The notes under the pieces: generated by a model
Database searches by the model: none
What the model saw: only the letters and a program-made list of their open reading frames with translations
What the model was told of the DNA's origin: nothing
DNA from: G958295935 sp965224235
GTDB taxonomy: Bacteria; Chloroflexota; Dehalococcoidia; Lucifugimonadales; Lucifugimonadaceae
Reading direction: 5' to 3'
Assembly: GCA_965224235.1 (NCBI GenBank)
Contig: CBDCYP010000002.1
Span: forward strand, 930,001-994,000
DNA: 64,000 bases
Translations under genes and position numbers: made by a program
Part shown: positions 17,548 to 26,255 of the stretch, one piece after another
Position numbering within the stretch: position 1 is the first letter of the stretch
Layout of the letters: each line of letters begins with the position of its first letter

Positions 17548-18471
17548 ATGCCCGTCAACTATGAGAAGCGGCAGCATGTCGCTTACATAACCATCAATAA
17601 CCCCAAAAAGGCCAACATCCTCGATCGCGAGACATCGGACGAACTCTCGAACGCGTGGATCGAGGTGTGGGAGGACCGCGACGTTCGCGCAGCGGTCATC
17701 ACCGGCGCAGGCGACCGGCATTTCTGCGCCGGGCACAACCTCGAAGCGTTGGCCACCCTTTCGCCGGAGGATCGGGAGCGGTACATGATCGAGCGGCTCA
17801 TCTGGCCCCCGGCGGGCACAGTGAATGGATCCCGCATCGGCACGGACGGGAGGATGGGCGACCACTTTCCGCAGATATGGAAACCCGTCGTGGCCGCTGT
17901 CAACGGATGGGCGGCCGGCGCCGGCTTCTACCTGCTGTTGGCGTCATCCGACATCCGCATAGCGTCGGACAGGTCCCGGTACCTGCTCGCCATGACCTCC
18001 CGCGGCGCGGTGGGCGCCGGCCCTGGGGCAACGTTGCTAATGCGGCAGGTGCGCTACGCAGACGCCATGCGCATCCTGTTGGCCGACGAGCCGGTGAGCG
18101 CCGACGAAGCGCTGCGGATCGGATTGGTGAACGAGGTCGTGCCGCACGGCGAACTGATGGCAAGAGCCGAGAAGGTGGCCGCACGCCTCGCCGCGATGCC
18201 GCCGGTCGCGGTTCGCATGATGAAGGAGTTCGCTATCCGATTCCGCGATGTGCCGACAGACGCCGCGTGGCAGGCGCAACACCTCATGAATTCATTCGTA
18301 ACCGCCACGACGACCGACGTGGACGAAGCGAGAGAGGCGTTCGCATCAAAGCGCGACGCCGAATTCACCGGCGGCCTGAGGCGTCGGGGCGAGCCATTTC
18401 CCGAACTTAGCGAAGAGGACCGCGCGAGTTTCGACCAAATCCTCCGCTCCCACGGCATACCCCGCCCATGA
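17548..18471 (+). CDS. Enoyl-CoA hydratase/isomerase (crotonase) family protein
   Basis: 307 residues. The crotonase fold is clear: VAYITINNPKKANILDRETSDEL at the N-terminus, the first oxyanion-hole segment GDRHFCAGHNL and the second VVAAVNGWAAGAGFYLLLASSDIRIAS. The position of the usual first catalytic Glu has Arg/Gly-rich sequence (MTSRGAVGAGPGATLLM), so dehydratase activity is not assured; an isomerase, hydrolase or decarboxylase is possible. The ATG follows GGAGG at good spacing. Residues 85-110 form an insertion (WPPAGTVNGSRIGTDGRMGD). It stands alone. Confidence 0.88.
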   Translation: MPVNYEKRQHVAYITINNPKKANILDRETSDELSNAWIEVWEDRDVRAAVITGAGDRHFCAGHNLEALATLSPEDRERYMIERLIWPPAGTVNGSRIGTDGRMGDHFPQIWKPVVAAVNGWAAGAGFYLLLASSDIRIASDRSRYLLAMTSRGAVGAGPGATLLMRQVRYADAMRILLADEPVSADEALRIGLVNEVVPHGELMARAEKVAARLAAMPPVAVRMMKEFAIRFRDVPTDAAWQAQHLMNSFVTATTTDVDEAREAFASKRDAEFTGGLRRRGEPFPELSEEDRASFDQILRSHGIPRP

Positions 18472-18663
18472 AAGACCTTTCCCTCTCCGAGAGGCCTTTG
18501 CGGTACCCTTCAACAAACCTGCAAACCCCGATTCCCGCTACAGGGGCCACCCACGAGATCCCTCCCGAAAGGGTATTCCAAAGACCATCGAACGGGGGAA
18601 GGTTCAGGATAGGGGTACAGGCGGGTCTCGGGGGTTGATCGTCAAACGGCGATTGCAACACCC

Positions 18664-18675
18664 GAACACTTGTGC
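18664..18675. promoter_or_regulatory. Possible LexA-type box upstream of recA
   Basis: GAACACTTGTGC matches the GAAC-N4-GTTC LexA palindrome at all but one position and lies 78 bases before the recA start. recA is a near-universal SOS target. No lexA gene is present in the window, so the repressor's true site is unknown. Confidence 0.4.
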
Positions 18676-18752
18676 TAACGTCAACTGCGTCAGTGCACCG
18701 CCCGAAACGGGGTGGAGCATGTCCCCGAAAGCTGATAGTTGGGAGTAACCAG

Positions 18753-19781
18753 ATGAACCGCACGTCCACCAAAACGGTCACGAGTGTGAACGGCGACGCG
18801 AGCGACCGCGAGAAAACCCTCGAACTGGCGCTGGCGCAGATCGAAAAGGCCTTCGGAAGAGGCGCCGTAATGCGCATGACCGAGGCCGAGTCGCTCGACC
18901 GCAGCGTAGACACTATCCCGACCGGCTCCATTGCCCTCGACCTCGCACTAGGGGTAGGCGGACTGCCCCGCGGACGGATCATTGAAATCTTTGGCGCAGA
19001 GTCGGCTGGCAAGTCGACCCTCGCGCTGCACGTCATCGCAGAGGCGCAGAAAAAAAACGGCACGGCAGCCTACATCGACGTCGAAAACGCCCTCGACCCT
19101 ACGTATGCGAAGGCGCTGGGCGTTGAGGTGGACAAACTCCTCATTTCGCAGCCCGACTCAGCAGAGCAGGCGCTCGAAATCACCGACTACCTCGTACGGA
19201 GCGGCGCTCTCGACATCATCGTGATCGACAGCGTGGCCGCGCTTGTACCCAAGGCCGAACTCGAGGGCGAGATGGGCGACGTACACATGGGTCTGCAGGC
19301 CCGCCTAATGTCGCAGGCCCTGCGCAAATTGAGCGGATCGATCAACAAGACGAGCACCATCGTCATATTCATTAACCAACTGCGAGAGAAGGTAGGGGTC
19401 ATCTTCGGCAATCCTGAGGTGACGCCGGGCGGCAGGGCGCTCAAGTTCTACTCGTCGGTTCGCGTAGACCTGCGGCGCGCCGAGTCTATAAAGATCGGGA
19501 ACGACATCATCGGCAACAGGGTGCGGGCGCGTGTCGTGAAGAACAAGGTGGCCCCGCCTTTCAAAAAGGTGGAGATGGAGATCATATACAACGAGGGGAT
19601 CAGCAAGGAGGGCGAGCTGCTGGACCTCGGCGTCGAACGCGGCATACTCACCAAGCGGGGCTCGTTTTTCTCTTTCGGCGAAACGCGCATCGGACAGGGG
19701 CGGGAGGCTTCCCGACGGTTCCTCAAGCTCAACACCGACATCCGGGACGAGATCGAAGCGGCGATCCGCGGATCGTCTTAG
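18753..19781 (+). CDS. recA: RecA recombinase
   Basis: 342 residues from the ATG at 18753, preceded by GGGAG; a more upstream Met (18672) would add 27 atypical residues. The Walker A motif is GAESAGKST (residues 81-89) instead of the usual GPESSGKTT, and the segment YIDVENALDP carries Asn where most RecA have His. Walker B (DIIVIDSVAALVPKAE) and the L2/filament region (LMSQALRKLSGSINKTSTIVIFINQLREK) are standard. The acidic C-terminal tail is short. The TAG stop lies exactly on the insertion point of a miniature element. Confidence 0.97.
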   Translation: MNRTSTKTVTSVNGDASDREKTLELALAQIEKAFGRGAVMRMTEAESLDRSVDTIPTGSIALDLALGVGGLPRGRIIEIFGAESAGKSTLALHVIAEAQKKNGTAAYIDVENALDPTYAKALGVEVDKLLISQPDSAEQALEITDYLVRSGALDIIVIDSVAALVPKAELEGEMGDVHMGLQARLMSQALRKLSGSINKTSTIVIFINQLREKVGVIFGNPEVTPGGRALKFYSSVRVDLRRAESIKIGNDIIGNRVRARVVKNKVAPPFKKVEMEIIYNEGISKEGELLDLGVERGILTKRGSFFSFGETRIGQGREASRRFLKLNTDIRDEIEAAIRGSS

Positions 19782-19912
19782 AGGGTGTCTAATAAGTCCC
19801 TCCGTCCTGAGCAATACCGGGCGGTCCGGGGTCAACTGTATGGGCCGGCCCGCCTCGTTGAAAGTAGATTCTTCGGCTTCGCTCAGAATGACAATTGTTT
19901 TTAGACACCCTC
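19781..19912. mobile_element. Miniature element with IS5-type ends, copy B (at recA stop)
   Basis: 132 bp with perfect ends GAGGGTGTCTAA / TTAGACACCCTC, flanked by TTA on both sides (19778-19780 and 19913-19915). The duplicated TTA supplies the TA of the recA TAG stop, and the reconstructed empty site also reads TCT-TAG-CCC, so the insertion left the protein unchanged. Near-identical to the copy at 13461-13592. Confidence 0.88.
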
Positions 19913-20069
19913 TTAGCCCAGGGCGGCCGTGCCGGCCGCCCCCGCTCAAACGGCAACAAGCAGACGCGCCATACGGCGCGTCTGCTTCGCGAGATAGACT
20001 CTTCCTTTAGTGATCGGGTTGTGAACCCGCTGGCCCGCTGGCCCGCGGCCCCCGACAAGAGGAAAAGAC

Positions 20070-21335
20070 GTGGCTCTCTCAATCGTCATCATTGTCCTGG
20101 CCCTTGCCGGCAGCGCATTTATCAGCGCGTCCGAGTCCGGTCTCGTCGCAGTCAATCGGCTGCGTATCCGGCGTCTGGCGGCAGAGGGCAATCGTCGCGC
20201 CGCGGCGGTCACGAGCATCCTCGGCGAGCACGAGAAGTTCTTCGGTTCGATCCTGCTCACCGGCAACATCCTTAACATCCTCATCGCATCCGTCGGAACT
20301 GCCCTCGCCATCAGGATCGGCGGCGACTCCGGCGCCGCGATCGGAGTGGCTACCGCGATAACCACCGTGCTGATCGTCGTTTTCGGCGAACTGACCCCAA
20401 AGTCGCTCGCCACGCTGGCCGCAGAACGATGGTCGCTCACCGTGGCCCCGGCGGTGCGGGCCCTGATGACTATCATCGGCCCGTTCGTCTACACGTTCAC
20501 CCTCATCCCGCGCGGCATCACCCACCTCCTCGGTGGACGGCAGGCGCTTCAGACCCCGAGCGTCACCGAGGACGAACTGCGCATGCTCATCGACATGGGC
20601 GAGTCGGAAGGTACCGTCGAGACCGCACATAGAGACATGCTGGAGAAGATTTTCCGGTTCGGCGAGACAGAGGTCAGGGAGGTGATGACTCCCCGCCCCG
20701 ACATCGTTTGGGTCAATGCCGACACACGTTTCAGCGAGTTCCTGGAAATCTATCGCGACCGACCACATACGCGCTTTCCCGTATTCGATGAGGACAAGGA
20801 CGACGTGGTCGGGGCGCTGTCGGTGAAAGACGCAATGGCGTCACTGGCCGGCGGCGAACTCGACCTGGAACAGCCGGTTGCCAGAATGATGCGCGCTGCC
20901 CTGTTCGTGCCCGAGACGAAACGGCTTGATGACCTGTTCGACATGCTTCAGCAGACCGGCCACAAGATGGCTTTAGCGGTCGATGAGTTCGGCGGCGTCG
21001 CAGGCATCATCACCCTCACCCGCTTAGTAGAACAGATCGTGGGGAGGACCGGTGAGGAGGGAAAGAGGCCTGAGGAGCGTTTCGTCACGATCAGTGAGAA
21101 CACCTTCGTCGTCGACGGCGGTATGTCCGTGGACGAGGCGAACGATGAACTCGAACTTGGAATCCCCGAGGGTGACTACGACACGGTCGCAGGTTTCGTC
21201 GTGGACTTGCTACAGCACATTCCGGACAGTGGTGAGAGGCTGCGGTATAACGACCTTCGGATGCAGGTGTCGGAGATGGACGGGAGGAAGATCTCCCGCA
21301 TCACGGTAAGACGCGGGCCGCGGGTGCTGGAGTAG
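20070..21335 (+). CDS. CNNM/CorC-type transporter (DUF21, CBS pair, CorC_HlyC)
   Basis: 421 residues. The N-terminal DUF21 membrane domain (about residues 1-180) has several hydrophobic segments (LSIVIIVLALAGSAFISASESGLVAV, ILLTGNILNILIAS, TTVLIVVFGELTPKS, LMTIIGPFVYTFTLI). Two CBS motifs follow (about 200-325: VMTPRPDIVWVNAD, PVFDEDKDDVVGALSVKDAM, MALAVDEFGGVAGIITLTRLVEQIVG), then a CorC/HlyC domain (VDGGMSVDEANDELELGIPEGDYDTVAGFVVDLL). Such proteins handle Mg2+/Co2+ efflux; older annotation calls them hemolysins. Start is GTG after AAGAGGA. tilS starts 11 bases after the stop. Confidence 0.92.
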   Translation: MALSIVIIVLALAGSAFISASESGLVAVNRLRIRRLAAEGNRRAAAVTSILGEHEKFFGSILLTGNILNILIASVGTALAIRIGGDSGAAIGVATAITTVLIVVFGELTPKSLATLAAERWSLTVAPAVRALMTIIGPFVYTFTLIPRGITHLLGGRQALQTPSVTEDELRMLIDMGESEGTVETAHRDMLEKIFRFGETEVREVMTPRPDIVWVNADTRFSEFLEIYRDRPHTRFPVFDEDKDDVVGALSVKDAMASLAGGELDLEQPVARMMRAALFVPETKRLDDLFDMLQQTGHKMALAVDEFGGVAGIITLTRLVEQIVGRTGEEGKRPEERFVTISENTFVVDGGMSVDEANDELELGIPEGDYDTVAGFVVDLLQHIPDSGERLRYNDLRMQVSEMDGRKISRITVRRGPRVLE

Positions 21336-21346
21336 TCCGAAGCCTG

Positions 21347-22789
21347 ATGACCATGCACGCTGCGACTCCGCGATTCGCGGATGCGGTTGAGGCCGGCTTG
21401 CGGCGAGCCGGCGTCGACTTCGGTCGGCCGTTGCTCATCGCATTTTCAGGCGGGCCGGACTCGTCGGCGCTACTGCTCGCCTGCGTCACGCTGAGAGACA
21501 GCCGGGGGCTGGAGATCGCCGCCGCCCACTTCAACCACCGTCTGCGCGGCGCCGAGTCGGATAGGGACGCTGCCCGCGCTGAGTCCGTTTGCCGTCGATT
21601 CGGCGTCGAATGCCTGTCCGGATCGGGGTATACCCTCGTCCATTCACAACAGACCGGCCGCTCGCTCGAGGCGGCGGCCCGTCAACTCAGGTACGCTTTC
21701 TTGGCCGATGCGGTCATGGCAAAAGGCGCACAGGCTGTGGCAACCGGCCATACGATGGACGACCAGGCGGAGACGGTGCTACTCAACATCACCCGGGGCG
21801 CCGGACTGCGCGGTTTGGCGGCGATGCGCAGCGCGGCCGACCTGCCAATTGATGGCCATGCGAACCCTCTGCGAGTTGCCCGACCCATGCTGGAACTGCG
21901 GAAGAGCGACGCGGCCGGATTCTGCCTTCAGCGCGGGCTGACACCGCTGGTGGACCAAACGAATGACGACACCCGATTCCCTCGGAATAAGTTGAGGCGG
22001 GACATCATCCCCGGCCTCGAGTCGATCAATCCCGCCGTCACGGAAGCGATCTGCCGGCTCGCCCGAACCGCCCGCGACGACTTCGAAGTGATCGACGCCG
22101 TCTCCGCCAAGGCGTTCAGCGACGCGGTCACACCCAACGATGGCGCCGCCGACATCTCCAAAGAGGCGTTACGCAACCTTCCAACCGCGGTAGTCCGCCG
22201 GGTTCTTATGGAAGCGTATGAGTCGGTCACCGGAACGCTCGACGGGCTCGAATCGGCGCACCTTGAGGCCATGGCCCGCGTGGCGCGCGGGAATGCAGGC
22301 GCGACGGTCGACTTGACCGGACGCGTGACGATGATTGCCGACCGCCATACCTTCAGACTGGCGATCCAAGGCGATCACGATCACGACTGCCCGTACCCGT
22401 CAATCGTGCCCGAACAGCCCCTCACCGTGCCCGGCGAAATCAACTTTGCCGATGGGTTCAAACTGGTGGCCGAGATACGACTCGGCGCAACGCCTGAGCC
22501 GGGACGAAGATGGATGGCGACCCTGAATCCCGCCATCCTCGACGGCGCCCTCATGGTCAGATCGCGCAGGCCCGGCGACCGTTTTCATCCGCTCGGCATG
22601 CCCGGCCCTGTCAAACTACAGGACTTCTTTGTCAACTCAGGCGTGCCCCGCAGATGGCGGGACAGAGTGCCGCTCGTTGAGTCGTCGGCCGGAATTATTT
22701 GGGTAGCGGGTCATCGCCCCGCCGAGTGGGCGCGGCTTGGCCCTGCGGCGGACCGTGCTCTGTGGCTGGAGTTGTCGGGGCCCGGCTAG
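21347..22789 (+). CDS. tilS: tRNA(Ile)-lysidine synthase TilS
   Basis: 480 residues. The PP-loop ATP-binding motif SGGPDS is at residues 34-39, AAHFNHRLRGAESDRDAA and GHTMDDQAETVLLNITRGAG are the conserved substrate and catalytic segments, and the C-terminal TilS domain is present (RRPGDRFHPLGMPGPVKLQDFFVNSGVPRRWRDRVPLVE). TilS converts C34 of the CAU-anticodon tRNA-Ile to lysidine. The gene follows the CNNM gene by 11 bases on the same strand. Its stop overlaps the stop of the convergent phosphoribosyltransferase gene within CTAG. Confidence 0.95.
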   Translation: MTMHAATPRFADAVEAGLRRAGVDFGRPLLIAFSGGPDSSALLLACVTLRDSRGLEIAAAHFNHRLRGAESDRDAARAESVCRRFGVECLSGSGYTLVHSQQTGRSLEAAARQLRYAFLADAVMAKGAQAVATGHTMDDQAETVLLNITRGAGLRGLAAMRSAADLPIDGHANPLRVARPMLELRKSDAAGFCLQRGLTPLVDQTNDDTRFPRNKLRRDIIPGLESINPAVTEAICRLARTARDDFEVIDAVSAKAFSDAVTPNDGAADISKEALRNLPTAVVRRVLMEAYESVTGTLDGLESAHLEAMARVARGNAGATVDLTGRVTMIADRHTFRLAIQGDHDHDCPYPSIVPEQPLTVPGEINFADGFKLVAEIRLGATPEPGRRWMATLNPAILDGALMVRSRRPGDRFHPLGMPGPVKLQDFFVNSGVPRRWRDRVPLVESSAGIIWVAGHRPAEWARLGPAADRALWLELSGPG

Positions 22790-23784
22790 AGCGCCCTCAC
22801 TAGCCGCGTATTGTCAGTGACGCCCGGCACGCGTCCCCGCTTCGCGACCGGATTGCCGCTGATATCCTTGATGTCCGCAGTGATCTCGATCGGAGGCGCG
22901 CCGGCGATGTACTGGCCGACCACGAAAACGTTCACGGGCGATTCCGTCTCGACGAATTCGCTAATCCGTTCGGGTGTCATGCCTCCGCTGACGTACATTT
23001 CGACGTGCCCGAACCCTCCCTGGTCGAGCCGCGCACGTACTTCATAGACCAGATCCGGTGTCACACCCCCCCGCTCCGCGGGGGTATCGAGTAGCACACC
23101 CCGCAACCGCTCCCGCAGGGCGCGGGCCACAGCCAGAGACTCTTCCCCCTCGTCCTTGAACGTGTCTACAAGGGCCACCCTCGGCACTTCAGGAGGCATA
23201 TGACGGTCGAACGACATCGTCGCCCTCACAGTGTCCCCTATCAGGAGAACAAACGCATGAGGCATCGTGCCCCACGGCGTCAGGCCGGCCAGACGACCGC
23301 CCTGAAGCGACGAACACGACACGCAGCCACCCACGACGGCTGAGTAGTCCATGATGCCGCTGACAGACGGATGTACGCGCTTCGCGCCGAAAGAAACGAC
23401 CGGTATGCCCTGGGCCGCGTCGACGCAAGCTCGGGCCGCGGTGGCCCATCCAGATCCGGCGGCGAGGGTGCCGACCACGGCGGTCTCGTACAGTCCAAAC
23501 GCGGCGTAGGGCGCACGGATGCGCAGACAAACCTCGCCGGCGTCCACAGCGGCGCCTTCTTGCAGCGCCCACACTTCCCTCCCGGTTTCCGGCAGGACAC
23601 GGCTGAGGAGCGGTATCACCTCACCGATGCCGGCGAACATGCAGGCCCGCCCGGCGGTGAACTCCATGACCACGTCGGGGTTGATGGCCTCGAGGCGCAG
23701 AATCGTGAGCGTCCGGTGCAGGTATATATCGGCGGTATCGCCAACCAGGACCGTGCGTGCAATTTCAAACTCGCGTGTCGTCAT
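22786..23784 (-). CDS. Nicotinate phosphoribosyltransferase-like protein
   Basis: 332 residues, short for a NAPRTase (usually over 400). Type II phosphoribosyltransferase features are present: MEFTAGRACMFAGIGEVIPLLSRVLP, VVSFGAKRVHPSVSGIMDYSAVVGGC and, near the end, VEMYVSGGMTPERISEF. A role in NAD salvage is likely; archaeal-type short homologues are annotated as NAPRTase-like. It may be the tail of the purine and glycosyltransferase run upstream (92-base gap) and is convergent with tilS. Confidence 0.82.
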   Translation of the reverse strand: MTTREFEIARTVLVGDTADIYLHRTLTILRLEAINPDVVMEFTAGRACMFAGIGEVIPLLSRVLPETGREVWALQEGAAVDAGEVCLRIRAPYAAFGLYETAVVGTLAAGSGWATAARACVDAAQGIPVVSFGAKRVHPSVSGIMDYSAVVGGCVSCSSLQGGRLAGLTPWGTMPHAFVLLIGDTVRATMSFDRHMPPEVPRVALVDTFKDEGEESLAVARALRERLRGVLLDTPAERGGVTPDLVYEVRARLDQGGFGHVEMYVSGGMTPERISEFVETESPVNVFVVGQYIAGAPPIEITADIKDISGNPVAKRGRVPGVTDNTRLVRAL

Positions 23785-23876
23785 CGGGGTCTTTCACTAC
23801 TACTTGGCATTACCGGCAAACATTGTTAACTCCGACTGTCCTGATCGCCAACTTTATCGACGCGCCGAGCCGGGGG

Positions 23877-24608
23877 TCAAGGTCTAACGTCCGGCCGCGG
23901 CAGGCCGCCGAATCTGAGGCGGAGCAGACCCTTGACGTCTTCAAGAGCGGTGGAGACCACTTTTACGCGGGTGTCCGGGTCGTCCTGCCAGTGGACGGGA
24001 ATCTCCTTGATACGGTAGCCGGAGTTCTCCGCGATTAGCAGGAGTTCGGTGTCGAAAAACCAGTGGTTGTTCTTGACGAGCGGGGTCAGGGCCATCACCG
24101 CGGAGGCCGAGATCGCCTTGAAGCCGCACTGAGCGTCCTTGAAGCCGGTCAGGAACATCGACCGGAACAGCAGACTGTAGCCCCGCGACGTTATCTCGCG
24201 CGTTGCGCTGCGGCCTTCCACAACCGATTCAGGCAGCAATCGCGAGCCGATAGCGATATCGTATCCCTGCTCCGCCACTGCGGAAACGAGGTCGGGCAGG
24301 TGTTGCAAACCAGTGGACAGGTCCACGTCCATATAGCACCGCACATCCGCGTTGCTTTTCTGCCACGCCCGCTTGAGGGCCCGGCCGCGGCCGCGTTGTT
24401 CCAGTCTGATGACGCGCACCCGTTCATCTGCATCAGCCAATTCGCGGGCCACATCCGGCGTGCGATCGGTAGAACCGTTGTCCGCGACGGTGAACTTCCA
24501 ATCGCGTCCGGGATAGTCGTCGACGAACCCTCCAAGCCTGGAGATGCAACGCGGCAGTGAATGCTCTTCATTCAGCACCGGAATCACGATATCGACGGTA
24601 GTGTTCAT
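23877..24608 (-). CDS. Family 2 glycosyltransferase, dolichol-phosphate mannosyltransferase-like
   Basis: 243 residues from the ATG at 24608; a TTG at 24674 would add 22 residues. The GT-A fold begins TVDIVIPVLNEEHSLPRCI, with ADNGSTDRTPDVARELA, the D-x-D-like MDVDLSTGLQHLPDLV and GSRLLPESVVEGRSATREITSRGYSLLFRSMF typical of DPM1/Ppm1-like enzymes. There is no C-terminal membrane anchor. The family transfers sugars onto polyprenyl phosphate. The gene follows purH on the same strand, an unusual neighbour that may only share transcription. Confidence 0.88.
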   Translation of the reverse strand: MNTTVDIVIPVLNEEHSLPRCISRLGGFVDDYPGRDWKFTVADNGSTDRTPDVARELADADERVRVIRLEQRGRGRALKRAWQKSNADVRCYMDVDLSTGLQHLPDLVSAVAEQGYDIAIGSRLLPESVVEGRSATREITSRGYSLLFRSMFLTGFKDAQCGFKAISASAVMALTPLVKNNHWFFDTELLLIAENSGYRIKEIPVHWQDDPDTRVKVVSTALEDVKGLLRLRFGGLPRPDVRP

Positions 24609-24693
24609 GTCATCTGGTCGGTGATGCGTCGGCCGAGGCGCCGCAGGGCTCACAAAGTCCGGCTTTCGTGTCAAAACTACAGTGGCCAGCGTG

Positions 24694-26238
24694 TCAGTGC
24701 AGGAAGTGGCGGGCGCCGGTATGTACCATGGCCAGCCCGAGCCGGTCGGCCGCTGCGGTCACCTCATCGTCACGGATCGAGCCGCCGGGATGCGCAATGG
24801 CCGTCACGCCCGCCTCGGCCGCCCTCTCCACACCGTCCGGAAACGGAAAATAGGCGTCGGATGCCAACGCCGCGCGGGCCGCCCGATCACCCGCGGCCCG
24901 TGCCGCGATCTCCACGCTGTTGACTCGGTTGGGCTGACCGGCCCCCATGCCGGCAATGGACCGGCCTTTTGCGATGACGATGGCATTGGACCGGACGTAC
25001 CTGCACGCCTGCCAGGCGAACTCGAGATCTGCCTGTTCTTCGGCGGAGGGGTTGCGTGCCGTGACGACATGCCACGTCGCGGGATCGTCGGCCGCGTCGT
25101 CCGGGGTCTGAACCAGCGCGCCGCCTGATATCGATCTGACTTCAATCCGGGAATTAGACGACTGCGCCACCCTCAGCACCCGCGTCCGCTTACGGCGTTT
25201 CAGCGCTTCGAGCGCGTCCGATTCATAGTCCGGCGCGACTATGACGTCGAACAGGACCCCTTTCATAGTGGACACGGTGGGCATGGTAACAACGGAGTTG
25301 AATCCGACGATGCCGCCGTACGCCGACACAGGGTCTCCGGCCAGAGCCAATCGGTACGCCTCGTCCTGGCGCTCGTGTACTGCCAGGCCGCAGGGGTTGG
25401 CGTGCTTGACGATCACTACGGCGTGATGCGGGAACCCTGTTGCCGCCCGCCACGCTGCGTCGGCGTCGAAGTAGTTCAGGTACGACATGTCGATGCCGTG
25501 GAGCTGTTCGGCGTTGGCGATGCCGCCAACCTCTCCGGGCAATGAGTACACGCCGCCGGCCTGATGCGGGTTCTCGCCGTAGCGCGGGATGCGCGCCAGC
25601 GACCAGTCAACGGTCAATACGGCCGGCATCTTAGCGCCCCGCCGGCCATCTTGCCGCAGATAGCTGGAGATTGCGGTGTCGTACAGAGCGACGTGCTGAA
25701 ACGCCTTGGCGGCGAGACGCCTCCGGTCGGCAAGAGGAACGCGGCCTGACTCGATCATCGCTCCCACCCGCTCATAGTCCGCAGGGTCGACCACGATGAT
25801 GACGTCGGGGAAATTCTTCGCGGCCGCGCGAGTCATGGCCGGACCACCGATGTCGATATTCTCAAGCGCTTCGTCCAGCGTCGCGCCGTTCAGGCCGACA
25901 GTATCGGCAAAGGGGTAGAGGTTGTTGACCACCACATCGACGGGCGTGATGCCGTGTTCGGAGATCTCCGCCAGGTGCCCGCGGTCCGACCGCCTCGCCA
26001 ACAGACCGCCGTGTATCGCCGGATGGAGTGTCTTGACGCGCCCGTCGAGTATCTCGGGAGCGCCGGTCACCTGTGAAACCTGCTGCAGGTCGAGCCCCGC
26101 CGCGTTCAATGCAGCAAACGTCCCTCCTGTGCTGACGAGCCTATATCCGGCGTCCGCCAACACGCGCCCGAACTCCACCAAGCCGGTCTTGTCGTACACG
26201 CTCAGCAGCGCATAGCCGGGGGTTGATGTCTGGCCCAT
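24694..26238 (-). CDS. purH: Bifunctional AICAR transformylase/IMP cyclohydrolase PurH
   Basis: 514 residues from the ATG at 26238 after GGGAG; an upstream start would add 33 atypical residues. The N-terminal MGS-like IMP cyclohydrolase domain has YALLSVYDKTGLVEFGRVL, LVSTGG and GRVKTLHPAIHGGLLARR. The C-terminal transformylase has VVIVKHANPCGLAV with the catalytic Lys-His and ends AGVTAIAHPGGSIRDDEVTAAADRLGLAMVHTGARHFLH. It performs the last two steps of IMP synthesis. It lies 17 bases downstream of purM. Confidence 0.97.
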   Translation of the reverse strand: MGQTSTPGYALLSVYDKTGLVEFGRVLADAGYRLVSTGGTFAALNAAGLDLQQVSQVTGAPEILDGRVKTLHPAIHGGLLARRSDRGHLAEISEHGITPVDVVVNNLYPFADTVGLNGATLDEALENIDIGGPAMTRAAAKNFPDVIIVVDPADYERVGAMIESGRVPLADRRRLAAKAFQHVALYDTAISSYLRQDGRRGAKMPAVLTVDWSLARIPRYGENPHQAGGVYSLPGEVGGIANAEQLHGIDMSYLNYFDADAAWRAATGFPHHAVVIVKHANPCGLAVHERQDEAYRLALAGDPVSAYGGIVGFNSVVTMPTVSTMKGVLFDVIVAPDYESDALEALKRRKRTRVLRVAQSSNSRIEVRSISGGALVQTPDDAADDPATWHVVTARNPSAEEQADLEFAWQACRYVRSNAIVIAKGRSIAGMGAGQPNRVNSVEIAARAAGDRAARAALASDAYFPFPDGVERAAEAGVTAIAHPGGSIRDDEVTAAADRLGLAMVHTGARHFLH

Positions 26239-26255
26239 GTCTCCCGCCTGCCGGT

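Noticed and set aside
20070..21335. Hemolysin
   Set aside because: The domain layout is DUF21-CBS-CorC, now regarded as an ion transporter; hemolysin is a legacy name.
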